Notes under the pieces: model-generated | What the model was told of the DNA's origin: nothing | Seen by the model: the letters and a program-made list of their open reading frames with translations, nothing else | The model's database searches: none | Translations under genes and position numbers: made by a program | Source of the DNA: Pararoseomonas sp. SCSIO 73927 | Lineage (GTDB): Bacteria > Pseudomonadota > Alphaproteobacteria > Acetobacterales > Acetobacteraceae | Direction: 5' to 3' | DNA: 64,000 bases | Assembly (NCBI RefSeq): GCF_037040815.1 | Contig: NZ_CP146232.1 | Span: 992,001 to 1,056,000, forward strand | In this document: positions 8,141 to 16,758 of the stretch, one piece after another | How the letters are laid out: each line of letters opens with the position of its first letter | Position numbering within the stretch: the stretch's first letter is position 1

Positions 8141-11100
8141 ATGCCGTTCTCGCCCCAAGCGGACACCCTGACGCGTACCGGGGCGGAACCGCCCTCCTCA
8201 CGCCCGGCGGAGGCGGACGGCGCCGCCTTCGAGGCGAGCGTCGCGCAGCAGAGGAGCGCGGCGGAGGGCGGCGCGACGCCGGCCGCCGCCCCCGCTGCGG
8301 AGCCGCCTGCCCCCCCGCCCGAGACGACGCCCGAAGCGCCGCCCGCGCCGCCGCCGGAACCGGCGGTGAGCGAGGAGCGCACCCGGCAGATCGAGAGCTG
8401 GGTGGAGCACGATTCCGAGCCGCACAATGACGGCTTCCTCTGGCTGGATCACCACGGCACGGACGAGAAGGTCGCGGACGCGCTGGGGGGCGGCTCCTCC
8501 CTCGGCGAGCTGACGGAGGCCGAGGGTGAGCTGCTGCTCGACCGCATGTCGGAGCGCTGGGCGGCCGGCCAGGGCGAGGGAACGCACGGCGCCACCGAGC
8601 TGATGGGACGGCTGGAGGACCCGGGACAGCGCGCCCACCTCGCCGGGCGGCTGGCGACGCGGGCCGGCGAGCTGGCGGACGCCCCCGTGGACGGGCTTTC
8701 GGACCAGGAGAAGCTGCAGCGGCGCGTCACCATCCAGAGCCTCGCCGAGACGGCGATCACCGGCACGGGCGGCCCGCTGGAGGGGCCGGTGCAGGACCCG
8801 CAGGCGCTGGGGGAGATGATCCGCTCCCTCGGCCCGGACGGCGCCGCCTCCCTCGCCCGGGCGCTGGCGCCGGAGCGCGCGGACCTCGCGACGCCGATGC
8901 TGGAGACCGGCGGCCCGGACTTCGCGACGCTGGACCGGCAGGCGGAGCTCCTCACCCGCAGCGTCGCCGCGCTCAACGCCGGCCCGCGCACGGAGGAGAC
9001 GGGCGCCTTCGTGCAGAACGCCTTCGCCGTGGCGACGGAGGGGTCCTACACCATCAGCTCCGTCCCGCGGGACGGCGCCATGGAGCCGCGCGGCGAGGAG
9101 GGCGTGCCCGACCTGCGGCAGGAGATGGCGACCGCCCTCTCCCGCGAGTGGAACCCGGAGAACCCCGGCGCCGACCGCGACCGCCTGGCCGGCATCCTCG
9201 ACACGCACCAGGGCCGCGCCCTGCTGGGCGCGGACGAGACGGTGCCGCTGGAGGCGCGGGTGAACGCGCTGGCGGTGATCCGCGCGGATCCCGGCATCAC
9301 CGGGGAGACGCTCGGCGCCACGAACGACCCCTGGACCAACCCCGCCATCACGGTCCCGATCGCGCAGGCGAGCGCGGCCCCCTACCTGCAGCGCGGCGAC
9401 GGCGCGCAGCGGCTGACGGGCACGGACATCGAGAACACCGTCGGCACGGCCATGGGCTTCCCGCCCAGCCTCGACGGCCTCTCGCCCGAGGAGGCGCAGA
9501 ACGCGCTGGCGAGCGGCCAGAACGTCTTCGCCGAGGGGCCGAACGCCGAGGCCGTCTCGAAGGTCGCCGAGGGGATCCGCACGGCCGCCGGCGGCGACAC
9601 GGCGGAGGTGGCGGTCGTGCCCGTCACCTACTCCTCCGGCGAGACGGGGCCGATCACCCTGCCCCTCTTCCGCGTCACCGGCGCGGGCGGGGAGGAGCGG
9701 TTCGTCGACAACGCGGGCGCCGTGTACCGCGACTTCGACCACTGGCGGGAGACGAACGACCTGCCGTCCGGGCAGATGCTCTACCCCGAGAACGGCCATC
9801 TGACGGCCGGCGCGGACGGCAGGCCGGCTCTCGGCCAGGGCAACACGCCGAAGACGGTGGACAGCTTCGGCGAGGCCGCGCTCTCCGTGCTCGACACCGC
9901 CGCGCTCGTCGGCGGCGTGGTGGCGGCGGGCGCCTTCATCGTCGGCACGGGCGGCACGGGCGCGCTCGTGATCGGCGGCGCGGCGGCGGCCTACGGCGCA
10001 GGGCGCGCGGGCGCGGAGCTCTGGGACCGGGCGGACCACCAGCAATCCCTCTCCCTGGCGGACCCGGAGGCGCGCGGCCTCTGGCTCAACCTCGGCGCCA
10101 ACGTCGCGGGCGTCGGCGCCTTTGGCAGCGCCGCAAGGCTGGCGCAGATCGCCCGCAGCGGCGCCGCCATCGCGCCGGTGGAGGCCTCCATCCTCGGCTG
10201 GACGCAGGCGACGGCCGGCATCACCGACGCCGCCGCCATCGCCAACCAGGGCGTGGAGATGTTCCAGAACTGGAACCAGATGAGCGGCGAGCAGCGGGCC
10301 CAGGGCCTGCTGCAGATGGCCTTCTGGGGCGCGACCACCGGCGCCTCGCTCCGCAGCAGCGGCGCGCATCCCGGCGACATGTTCAACCCCGTCGCCATCC
10401 GCGACAGCCTTCTCGACACCTATCGCCCGCCCGTGGTGGCCGATGCCTCGCTGCCGGGGAACACGGTGCGGATCGTGGCGGACGGGCAGACGGGGGCGGT
10501 GCGGGAGATCCGCCACGGCCCGCAGGCGACGCCGGAGGACATCGCGCTGCACGAGCGCGCGGCGATCGCGGCGCAGCGCACGGGCACGCTGGAGGCGCGG
10601 CTGGGCGCGCTGCTGGGCGGGGAGGCGGCGCCGCCGCCCGGATCCCAGGGCTGGGCCGCGCGGCAGGACATCGCGAAGATCCGCGAGCGGACCGACGCGA
10701 ACATCGCGCTGCTCGCGCGCGACGACCTGACACCCGCGCAGCGCGCGCAGGTCGAGAGCGACATCGCGGCCGACGGCGCCTATATCGACCAGCTCACCGC
10801 CCGGGTGAACAGCTTCGCCCGCAATCCGGGCGAGGTTTATATCGACGGCCCGAGCAGCGGCCTCTCGCTGGCCCGCGAGATGGGCGCGGAGAACCTGCTG
10901 AACGGGCTGAACGCGAGGTCCACCTACTACACCTTCCGTGTCGGGGAGGACGGCGCGCTGATGGCGAGCGCGCGCAACCATCCCTGGCTGACGGAGTACC
11001 GCGTGGAGCCGGGCGCGGACGGGCCGCAGCTCACCGTCTCGCGCCAGGGCGTGGGGCTGGTGGACGGCACGCCGCCCATCAACTCCCGCTACGCCGGGGA

Positions 11101-11542
11101 GACGATGCCGCGGAGCGCGCTGACGCCGGATTCCCAGGCCAACTACACGGACGCGCTGGAGATGCTGCCCGCGCCGATCCGCGCGGGGTTCGTGGACGGG
11201 GTGCCCTTCTCCGCGGAGGGCTACCCGCAGATGCCCTCCGTCTTCCGGGCGGAGCTGCCGGAATCCGGCTACGTCGCCTCCCGCGAGCAGCACTTCCGTG
11301 AGGCGAACCGGCAGCTCCGCACGCCGGAGGGCCAGCAGGCGCTGCGCGATTCCGGGCTGCGGCAGGACCAGATCGACGAGATCCTCGCCGATGCCGCCGC
11401 CCATCCCGACCAGTCCCCGGCGGAGTGGACCTGGCACCACACGGAGAACCCGGGCGAGCTGGTCCTCGTGCCGCGCGGCATCCACAACGCGGTGAAGCAC
11501 ACGGGCGGCAAGAAAATCTGGGGCGGCGGCGGGGCGGAGTAG
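8141..11542 (+). CDS. DUF4781 polymorphic toxin with C-terminal WHH/HNH nuclease domain
   Basis: A 1133-residue protein without a Sec signal. The N-terminus is Ser/Pro/Ala-rich and disordered (about residues 1-85), as in many T3SS substrates. A helical region follows. A DUF4781-like domain (about residues 425-750) shows FVDNAGAVYRDFDHWRET and a hydrophobic Gly/Ala stretch (AALVGGVVAAGAFIVGTGG). The C-terminus (about 1030-1133) has WTWHHTEN followed by LVLVPRGIHNAVKHTGG. This is the His-rich signature of the HNH/Endo VII-fold WHH-type nuclease toxins. Start ATG 8141 has GGAG at good spacing; ATG 8123 is an alternative. A SUKH immunity gene follows 60 bases later. The inferred role is a DNA-cleaving toxin delivered by the nearby T3SS, but the route of export is not shown by sequence. 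Confidence 0.8.
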   Translation: MPFSPQADTLTRTGAEPPSSRPAEADGAAFEASVAQQRSAAEGGATPAAAPAAEPPAPPPETTPEAPPAPPPEPAVSEERTRQIESWVEHDSEPHNDGFLWLDHHGTDEKVADALGGGSSLGELTEAEGELLLDRMSERWAAGQGEGTHGATELMGRLEDPGQRAHLAGRLATRAGELADAPVDGLSDQEKLQRRVTIQSLAETAITGTGGPLEGPVQDPQALGEMIRSLGPDGAASLARALAPERADLATPMLETGGPDFATLDRQAELLTRSVAALNAGPRTEETGAFVQNAFAVATEGSYTISSVPRDGAMEPRGEEGVPDLRQEMATALSREWNPENPGADRDRLAGILDTHQGRALLGADETVPLEARVNALAVIRADPGITGETLGATNDPWTNPAITVPIAQASAAPYLQRGDGAQRLTGTDIENTVGTAMGFPPSLDGLSPEEAQNALASGQNVFAEGPNAEAVSKVAEGIRTAAGGDTAEVAVVPVTYSSGETGPITLPLFRVTGAGGEERFVDNAGAVYRDFDHWRETNDLPSGQMLYPENGHLTAGADGRPALGQGNTPKTVDSFGEAALSVLDTAALVGGVVAAGAFIVGTGGTGALVIGGAAAAYGAGRAGAELWDRADHQQSLSLADPEARGLWLNLGANVAGVGAFGSAARLAQIARSGAAIAPVEASILGWTQATAGITDAAAIANQGVEMFQNWNQMSGEQRAQGLLQMAFWGATTGASLRSSGAHPGDMFNPVAIRDSLLDTYRPPVVADASLPGNTVRIVADGQTGAVREIRHGPQATPEDIALHERAAIAAQRTGTLEARLGALLGGEAAPPPGSQGWAARQDIAKIRERTDANIALLARDDLTPAQRAQVESDIAADGAYIDQLTARVNSFARNPGEVYIDGPSSGLSLAREMGAENLLNGLNARSTYYTFRVGEDGALMASARNHPWLTEYRVEPGADGPQLTVSRQGVGLVDGTPPINSRYAGETMPRSALTPDSQANYTDALEMLPAPIRAGFVDGVPFSAEGYPQMPSVFRAELPESGYVASREQHFREANRQLRTPEGQQALRDSGLRQDQIDEILADAAAHPDQSPAEWTWHHTENPGELVLVPRGIHNAVKHTGGKKIWGGGGAE

Positions 11543-11602
11543 GGCTTGACCCCTTCCCGTTCCCCTACCCTGATGCGGCCCTGAGGACCGCTGGAGAGAG
11601 CC

Positions 11603-12067
11603 ATGAGCGACGGCTGGACGCCTTATCTCCGTTCCGACTTCCCCGAGGCGGGCGACGAGGACCGCGCCCGCATCGAGGCCGAGACCGGCCACCGCCTGCC
11701 CGAGGATTACTGGCGGCTGGCGCGCGCGAACCAGGGCCGCGTGCCCGATCCCGAGTACGTGAGGCTGGAGGGCGGCGGGCGCGCCCGTATCGGCGTGTTC
11801 CTCTTCCTCATCGAGCGCGAGCGGGTGACGCGGACCGGGGAGCGCAGCTACGGCCTGCTCTCCGCCTTCCGCGGTGCGCAGGAGATGTATCCGGCGGGGA
11901 TCGTGCCCTTCTCCGACGACACGGGCGGCAATTTCATGGCCTTCGACTACCGCGGCGGCGGGGAGCCGGCGATCGTGTTCCTGGACCACGAGACGGAGGG
12001 CGAGGCGGGCATCACCCGGGTTGCGCCGGACTTCGGGACAATGATGGGCCGACGCGAGGCCGAGTAA
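11603..12067 (+). CDS. SUKH (SMI1/KNR4) family immunity protein
   Basis: A 154-residue cytoplasmic protein. The family marks are the N-terminal helix ending in LPEDYWRLARANQGRVP, the GIVPFSDDTGGNFMAFDYR block at residues about 98-118, and the IVFLDHETEG strand-turn. SUKH proteins are immunity proteins that bind and block nuclease toxins, very often of the HNH/WHH class. This gene lies directly downstream of one, with a GGAGAG RBS, which strongly supports a toxin-immunity pair. It should protect the producer's own DNA. The C-terminus is short with no extra domain. Confidence 0.88.
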   Translation: MSDGWTPYLRSDFPEAGDEDRARIEAETGHRLPEDYWRLARANQGRVPDPEYVRLEGGGRARIGVFLFLIERERVTRTGERSYGLLSAFRGAQEMYPAGIVPFSDDTGGNFMAFDYRGGGEPAIVFLDHETEGEAGITRVAPDFGTMMGRREAE

Positions 12068-12288
12068 AGGAAGTATCCTGAAGGAAATACTTTCCTAATT
12101 TGGTGCCACTCGCGCGGCATTTCTGGCCGACTGTCACACACCTCAAAGCATTGCGATCAGATCAGGGGCATTGTCATGGCCCTGTAACGCCCGGACGCTT
12201 GATCGGGCGGCCCGCGATTTGAAATCTGCGCGCGGCAGGTGCCCCGGGCGCCCGCCGCACGGCAACCGCGGAAGACGGAGACGCGTCC
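12068..12288 (+). promoter_or_regulatory. AT-richer spacer: possible terminator then promoter
   Basis: This 221-base region lies between the immunity gene and the LysM protein gene. Just after the immunity stop is an imperfect inverted repeat (AAGGAAGTAT near 12067, ATACTTTCCT near 12087) followed by AATTT, so a weak terminator is plausible. AT-richer sequence around 12120-12190 probably carries a promoter for the next gene, but no clear -35/-10 pair was assigned. Confidence 0.35.
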
Positions 12289-15200
12289 ATGGCCCCCCTC
12301 GACGCTGCCAGGCCCCCCAGCTCCTCCGGTGGCTCCTCCGGCGCATCGCCCTCCAGCAGCGCCTCGGTCAGCGACGCACCCGCGAAGAGCTTCGACACGG
12401 CCGTCGCCCGCGAGAAGGCGCTGCCCCCTGCCCCGCCGCCGCTCACCGGGGAGAGCCGGGGCGCCAGCACGCAGACCGGTACGCCGAAGGGCGCGAGCGA
12501 GACGGATGTCGCCTCGGCCGGCGCCTCCGAGGTCACGAAGCCCGCGCCCGCCGCCACCGGCGCGGCAGATGGCGCCTCCGGCACCGTCCGCAACGCGCTG
12601 GACACCGGGGCCTCCATCGACAAGCTGAACAGCGACGGCGACAGGGCCGTGGTGCAGCTGACCGGCGAGGCCAACCTCTCCCTGCCCACGCCCTGGAAGT
12701 TCAACGCCACGGGCAAGGCGCAGTACGGCTTCGAGGCGACCGTCACCCAGGTGGGCGACGCGCCCGCGAACCCCGGCGACAAGCCGCCGCAGTACGAGGT
12801 GACCTTCGGCAAGAACGTGCAGGGCGGGCTGGGCGCGGAGCTGCGCCTCGGCGGTGCCGGCAAGTTCGGCGGCGAGCTGAACCTCGGCAGCGCCGACCGC
12901 GTGACCATGCGCTTCGACACGAAGGAGGAGGCCGCGCGCGCGGTGGACTCGCTGGAGCGCATGGCGGCCGCCGAGACGATCCGCGACACTGCCTCCGTCA
13001 TCCCCGGCCCGGTGCAGATCCCCGGCGCCTCCGGCCTGCCGCGCAATCCCGCGGGCAACCCGCTGAACGGCGCCTCCGACACGCCGGTGGAGACGCCGGG
13101 CGCCGACCGCCCCGGCCCGAGCGAGGCGGGCAACGGCCCGGGCGGCTACCTAAACCCGAACAACCTGCCGGAGATCGTCGGCGAGGCCGCGGCGCGGCAG
13201 GTGGAGCCGAACGCCGCCGACCAGGCCTTCCTGCGCGACCACATCGTCTCCTACGAGCAGCAGCTGACCGTGCAGGAGCGCGTGAAGCTGGAGGGCAAGC
13301 TCTCCGACAACCTCGCGCTCGAGGGCCGGTTCGACGCGAACCAGAGCGTGATCCGCACGGTGGAGCTGCCGCCCGGAGATGGCGGGCCGGGCAGGCTCTC
13401 CTACGCGATCGAGGGCGCGAACGAGCTGACCACGAAGGAGAAGCTCGACTTCAAGAAGAACATCCTGAACCCCGCGCTGCAGGACCCGAAGGTCGGCAGC
13501 TTCGGCTACAACGCGAACAACGTGCGCGACGTGTTCGACAGCAGCGGCCGCGTCACCCTCTCCTGGGACATCCCGGCCGATCAGTTCCAGGGCAACGGCC
13601 AGCCCCTGCCGGAGGCGGACCTGCTCTCCTCCGGCGGCTGGGCGCACCCGGACGAGATCTCCGTCCGCACCCAGGCCAACGTCATGGCGCAGTCCCCGCT
13701 GGACGCCAGCCGCACGGACCAGATCCAGCTGCAGGCCGAGGCGACGCTGAAGAACCCGGATCAGCACGCGGCCCGCATCCTGGAGGGGCTGGCGCACGGC
13801 AACCTCGGCGACGCGCTGTCGCAGGTGCCGGCCGACACCACCGTCTCCACCCGCGCGCAGTTCGTGGCGCGCGACGGCACGCAGACCCAGCACCAGGTCG
13901 GCGTGGAGCTGAAGGGCATCGGCGAGGCGAAGGCGAGCCTCATCGCCAATGTCGGCAACGACGACGTGCAGGTCCGCTCCGACCGCAGCTGGACCGGCGC
14001 GCAGCCGCCGGCCGAGGCGCAGCCTGGCGATCCCGCCGCCCCGGTGGAGCCGGGCAGCCCGCCGCAGGGCCGCCCCGACCAGCTCGTCGTCGTCCCGCGC
14101 GACGGGCTGAACATTCGCCCCTCCCCCGATACGAGCGGGGCGCCGACGGGCGTGTTCCAGCACGGCAGCTTCCTGCAGCCCACGGGGCAGCAGGCGACGG
14201 ACGCGGCGGGCGGCACCTGGGTGGAGGTGCGCGGCACCGACGCCGCCGACAAGCCCGTGCAGGGCTGGGTGGCGCAGGAGCACACGGCGACGCACCCGGA
14301 CGGCGCGATGGACTCCACCGGGCGCATCAACCCCGAGCTGGAGAAGGCCGGGTTCCGCGAGGTGACGGTGCAGCCCGGCGACACAATCTGGGACATCGCC
14401 AAGCGCGAGGGCACGGGCTTCGAGGACACGGTGGCGCTGAACCGCGACCACATCATCCAGCCCGACCTGATCTTCCCCGGCGACACGGTGTACCTGCCCG
14501 GCACCGCCGCCCCGCCCGCCCCGGCGGCGCAACCCGCGCCCGAGCCGGCGCCCGAGCCCGCGCCGCAGGGCGGTTCCGGCAACGGCCCGTCGGGAGGAAC
14601 GAGCCAGGGTGGGACAAGTCAGGGCGGCGCCAGCCCGCCCAGCGGCGGCAACCCCTCCGCACCGCCCGCGGGGCCGTCCGGCGGCTCCTCCCAGCCTTAC
14701 CCCGGCGCCTCGGACGGCTCCTCGGGCACGCCGCCCACGGGCGGCCCTACCGCGCCGGAAACCCCCGCGCCTGACACCACGGCGCCCACCACCCCGGCCC
14801 CGGACACCTCCGGCCGCCCGGATCTCGGCGCCGTGCTGCGCGACAACCAGGTGCAGGCGGACCCCGGCGGCATGGTGGAGTACGCGCCGGTCGGCGGCCT
14901 GTTCGGCAGCCGCACCATGACGGCGACCGAGGCGGACATGCTCGGCGGCCTGTTCCCGCCCTGGAAGCAGAACGACGTGAAGGGCATCGCGGAGCGCGCC
15001 AGCGAGACCGCCGCGGGCGCCTTCCCCGACAACCCCGTGCCCTCCGACGTGCCCTCCGGCCGCGCGAACGAGTGGCAGGGCAATGACGGCCACCGCGACG
15101 CCATGCGCCACGCCCTCGGCGCCGCCCTGCTGACGAAGGAGTTCGGCGCGGACTGGGCCGGGCGCTTCACCACCGCGCATGAGGGCCTGCCGGAGGAGGA

Positions 15201-15456
15201 CCAGAACGCCGACCGCGAGGCGATGGACCTCTACAACAACGGCGTCGGCATCCGCATCGCCGAGGAGAACCCGGACGCCTCCGAGGAGGAGTTGGCCGGG
15301 CTGATCCAGGAGGCGATCGGGCGCGGCGAAATGGTGGTGATCGGCCCGGACCATGAGCTGGCCTGGAGCGATGGGGTGCCGGTCGGCGGGCACAACCTCG
15401 CCGACGATCCCGGCGTTCCCGGCGTGCGGACCGTCCCGAACGGAGCGAGCGAGTGA
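12289..15456 (+). CDS. SH3-LysM-DUF6973-like secreted effector/toxin
   Basis: A 1055-residue protein lacking a Sec signal. A Ser/Pro/Ala-rich N-terminus (about 1-100) is followed by a long beta-rich part (about 100-595). A bacterial SH3-like domain (about 597-680) contains GLNIRPSPDTSG and GGTWVEVRG. A LysM domain (about 685-740) contains VQPGDTIWDIAKREG and PGDTVYLPG. A Pro/Gly/Thr-rich linker (about 745-840) has a short GGTSQ repeat. The C-terminal domain (about 845-1055) carries DGHRDAMRHALGAALL, FTTAHEGLPEEDQ and MDLYNNGVGIRIA. This His/Asp/Glu-Asn pattern is seen in DUF6973 domains at the ends of bacterial secreted proteins. SH3 and LysM point to cell-wall binding. The small exported protein that follows is translationally coupled (TGATG). 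The toxic activity is inferred, not known. Confidence 0.65.
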   Translation: MAPLDAARPPSSSGGSSGASPSSSASVSDAPAKSFDTAVAREKALPPAPPPLTGESRGASTQTGTPKGASETDVASAGASEVTKPAPAATGAADGASGTVRNALDTGASIDKLNSDGDRAVVQLTGEANLSLPTPWKFNATGKAQYGFEATVTQVGDAPANPGDKPPQYEVTFGKNVQGGLGAELRLGGAGKFGGELNLGSADRVTMRFDTKEEAARAVDSLERMAAAETIRDTASVIPGPVQIPGASGLPRNPAGNPLNGASDTPVETPGADRPGPSEAGNGPGGYLNPNNLPEIVGEAAARQVEPNAADQAFLRDHIVSYEQQLTVQERVKLEGKLSDNLALEGRFDANQSVIRTVELPPGDGGPGRLSYAIEGANELTTKEKLDFKKNILNPALQDPKVGSFGYNANNVRDVFDSSGRVTLSWDIPADQFQGNGQPLPEADLLSSGGWAHPDEISVRTQANVMAQSPLDASRTDQIQLQAEATLKNPDQHAARILEGLAHGNLGDALSQVPADTTVSTRAQFVARDGTQTQHQVGVELKGIGEAKASLIANVGNDDVQVRSDRSWTGAQPPAEAQPGDPAAPVEPGSPPQGRPDQLVVVPRDGLNIRPSPDTSGAPTGVFQHGSFLQPTGQQATDAAGGTWVEVRGTDAADKPVQGWVAQEHTATHPDGAMDSTGRINPELEKAGFREVTVQPGDTIWDIAKREGTGFEDTVALNRDHIIQPDLIFPGDTVYLPGTAAPPAPAAQPAPEPAPEPAPQGGSGNGPSGGTSQGGTSQGGASPPSGGNPSAPPAGPSGGSSQPYPGASDGSSGTPPTGGPTAPETPAPDTTAPTTPAPDTSGRPDLGAVLRDNQVQADPGGMVEYAPVGGLFGSRTMTATEADMLGGLFPPWKQNDVKGIAERASETAAGAFPDNPVPSDVPSGRANEWQGNDGHRDAMRHALGAALLTKEFGADWAGRFTTAHEGLPEEDQNADREAMDLYNNGVGIRIAEENPDASEEELAGLIQEAIGRGEMVVIGPDHELAWSDGVPVGGHNLADDPGVPGVRTVPNGASE

Positions 15457-15824
15457 TGGCAGGCAACACCGGCCGCCTGGCGGCGGCCCTTCTGATGGGA
15501 GCGGCAGCGATGGCGACAGGGACCGTAGCGGAGGCCGCGAGCTTCGACCGCAGCGCCTGGGAGGCCGGCCGCGGCAACGACACCGGCCGCAACCCGCGCG
15601 CCGGCCAGGTGGCGGCGCTGCGCGAGAGCGGCGCGGTGAGGCCCGGCACCCCGCGCGACGCGGTGCGCGCCCTTCTCGGCGCGCCGGAGAACGTGTCCGA
15701 GAGCGCGGAGGGGGCGCGGGAGCTCTACTCCCTCGGCATCGGCTTCGGCGGCAGCCTGGAATACTTTGCCGTGCAGTACGACGAAGGGGGCAAGGTGACG
15801 CGCGCCTCCCTCGTCCGGGGCTGA
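15456..15824 (+). CDS. Small exported protein, possible periplasmic immunity partner
   Basis: A 122-residue protein with a clear Sec signal (hydrophobic LAAALLMGAAAMATG, cleavage near AEAAS). The mature part of about 95 residues has the segment VRPGTPRDAVRALLGAPE and then a beta-rich stretch, resembling the small BamE/SmpA-like fold. The ATG at 15456 overlaps the stop of the LysM protein gene (TGATG), so the two are made together. An exported protein coupled to a cell-wall-binding effector is what a periplasmic immunity protein would look like. A chaperone or assembly role is the main alternative. The stop codon lies inside a tandem repeat. Confidence 0.55.
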   Translation: MAGNTGRLAAALLMGAAAMATGTVAEAASFDRSAWEAGRGNDTGRNPRAGQVAALRESGAVRPGTPRDAVRALLGAPENVSESAEGARELYSLGIGFGGSLEYFAVQYDEGGKVTRASLVRG

Positions 15825-15870
15825 TCCCGGGGGGCTGATCCCGGGGGGCTGATCGCGGGGGGCTGATCTC
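15817..15870. repeat. Four-copy 14-bp tandem repeat
   Basis: Four near-identical 14-bp units (GGGGGGCTGATCNC; the first lacks two leading G) run from 15817 to 15870. They differ only at one base before the last C. The first unit contains the TGA stop of the small exported protein, so copy-number change would not alter the protein. It marks the right border of the effector block, before the convergent metabolic operon. Confidence 0.9.
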
Positions 15871-15963
15871 GGACCTTGCCGCCGCGATGGCGCCCTGCGG
15901 GGCGCGCATGGCGGGCGGCAGGGCGTGGCCGCTGAAGGGCCGGGGGCCGCGACCGGCTACCCG

Positions 15964-16758
15964 CTACCGGCCCTCGAACTCCGGCCTGCGCTTGTCGAAC
16001 CAGGCGTTCACCGCCTCCTCGTGGTCCCGCGTGGTGTGTGCCAGGGCCTGGAAGGCCGCCGACATCTCCAGCAGCGAGGAGAGCCGCATGTGCTGCCCTT
16101 CCCGCAGCAGGCGCTTGGTCATGCGCAGCACCTGGGGCGGGTTGCGGGCGATGCGGCCGGCCAGCTCCCGCGCCGCGTCCATCAGCGCGCCATCCGGCAC
16201 CACGCGGGAGATCAGCCCGCACTCCAGCGCCGCCCGCGCGTCCAGCCGATCTCCCGTGAAGGCCATCTCCGCCGCCTTGGACTGGCCGACCGCGCGCGGC
16301 AGCAGCCAGGCGCCGCCGTCGCCGGGCACGATGCCCACGCTGACGAAGCTCTCGGCATAGAGGGAGCTTTCCGCGCCGATGCGGATGTCGCACATGCAAG
16401 CCAGGTCCAGCCCCGCGCCGATGGCCGGGCCGTTCACCGCGGCGATCGTCGGCACGTCCAGCTCGTAGAGGGCGAGCGGGATGCGCTGGATGCCGCGCCG
16501 GTAGCTCTCGCGGATCTCCGCCGGGGGCATTCCGAAGCGCTCGCGCATGGATTTCAGGTCGCCGCCGGCGGAGAAGGCCGTGCCCGCCCCCGTCAGGATC
16601 ACCGCGCGCAGGTCCGGCTCGGCGGCGATGCGGCGGCAAGCCTCGGTGAAGGCCTCCGTCGTCTCGCCCTCGATGCCCAGGGCGTTGCGCCGCTCCGGCG
16701 CGTTCATGGTGAGGGTGACCACCGGCCCCTCGCGCTCGAAGAGAAGAAAGTCGCTCAT
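15964..16758 (-). CDS. Enoyl-CoA hydratase/isomerase family protein
   Basis: A 264-residue crotonase-family protein, which acts on enoyl-CoA esters in the cytoplasm. Residues about 58-67 (GTAFSAGGDL) form the first oxyanion-hole strand, and AAVNGPAIGAGLDLACMCDI (about 108-127) forms the second. The acidic residue at about position 131 and the GDGGAWLLPRAVG loop (about 143-155) fit the family. It is the last gene of a leftward operon with two acyl-CoA dehydrogenases, and its ATG overlaps the previous stop. The substrate is unknown; operon context suggests degradation of an unusual short or branched acid. Confidence 0.88.
   Translation of the reverse strand: MSDFLLFEREGPVVTLTMNAPERRNALGIEGETTEAFTEACRRIAAEPDLRAVILTGAGTAFSAGGDLKSMRERFGMPPAEIRESYRRGIQRIPLALYELDVPTIAAVNGPAIGAGLDLACMCDIRIGAESSLYAESFVSVGIVPGDGGAWLLPRAVGQSKAAEMAFTGDRLDARAALECGLISRVVPDGALMDAARELAGRIARNPPQVLRMTKRLLREGQHMRLSSLLEMSAAFQALAHTTRDHEEAVNAWFDKRRPEFEGR

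Noticed and set aside
8198..11989. A 1263-codon minus-strand frame opposite the toxin and immunity genes
   Set aside because: It runs antisense through two genes with recognised domains and spans their gap. Its translation is Arg/Ala/Gly-rich and featureless.
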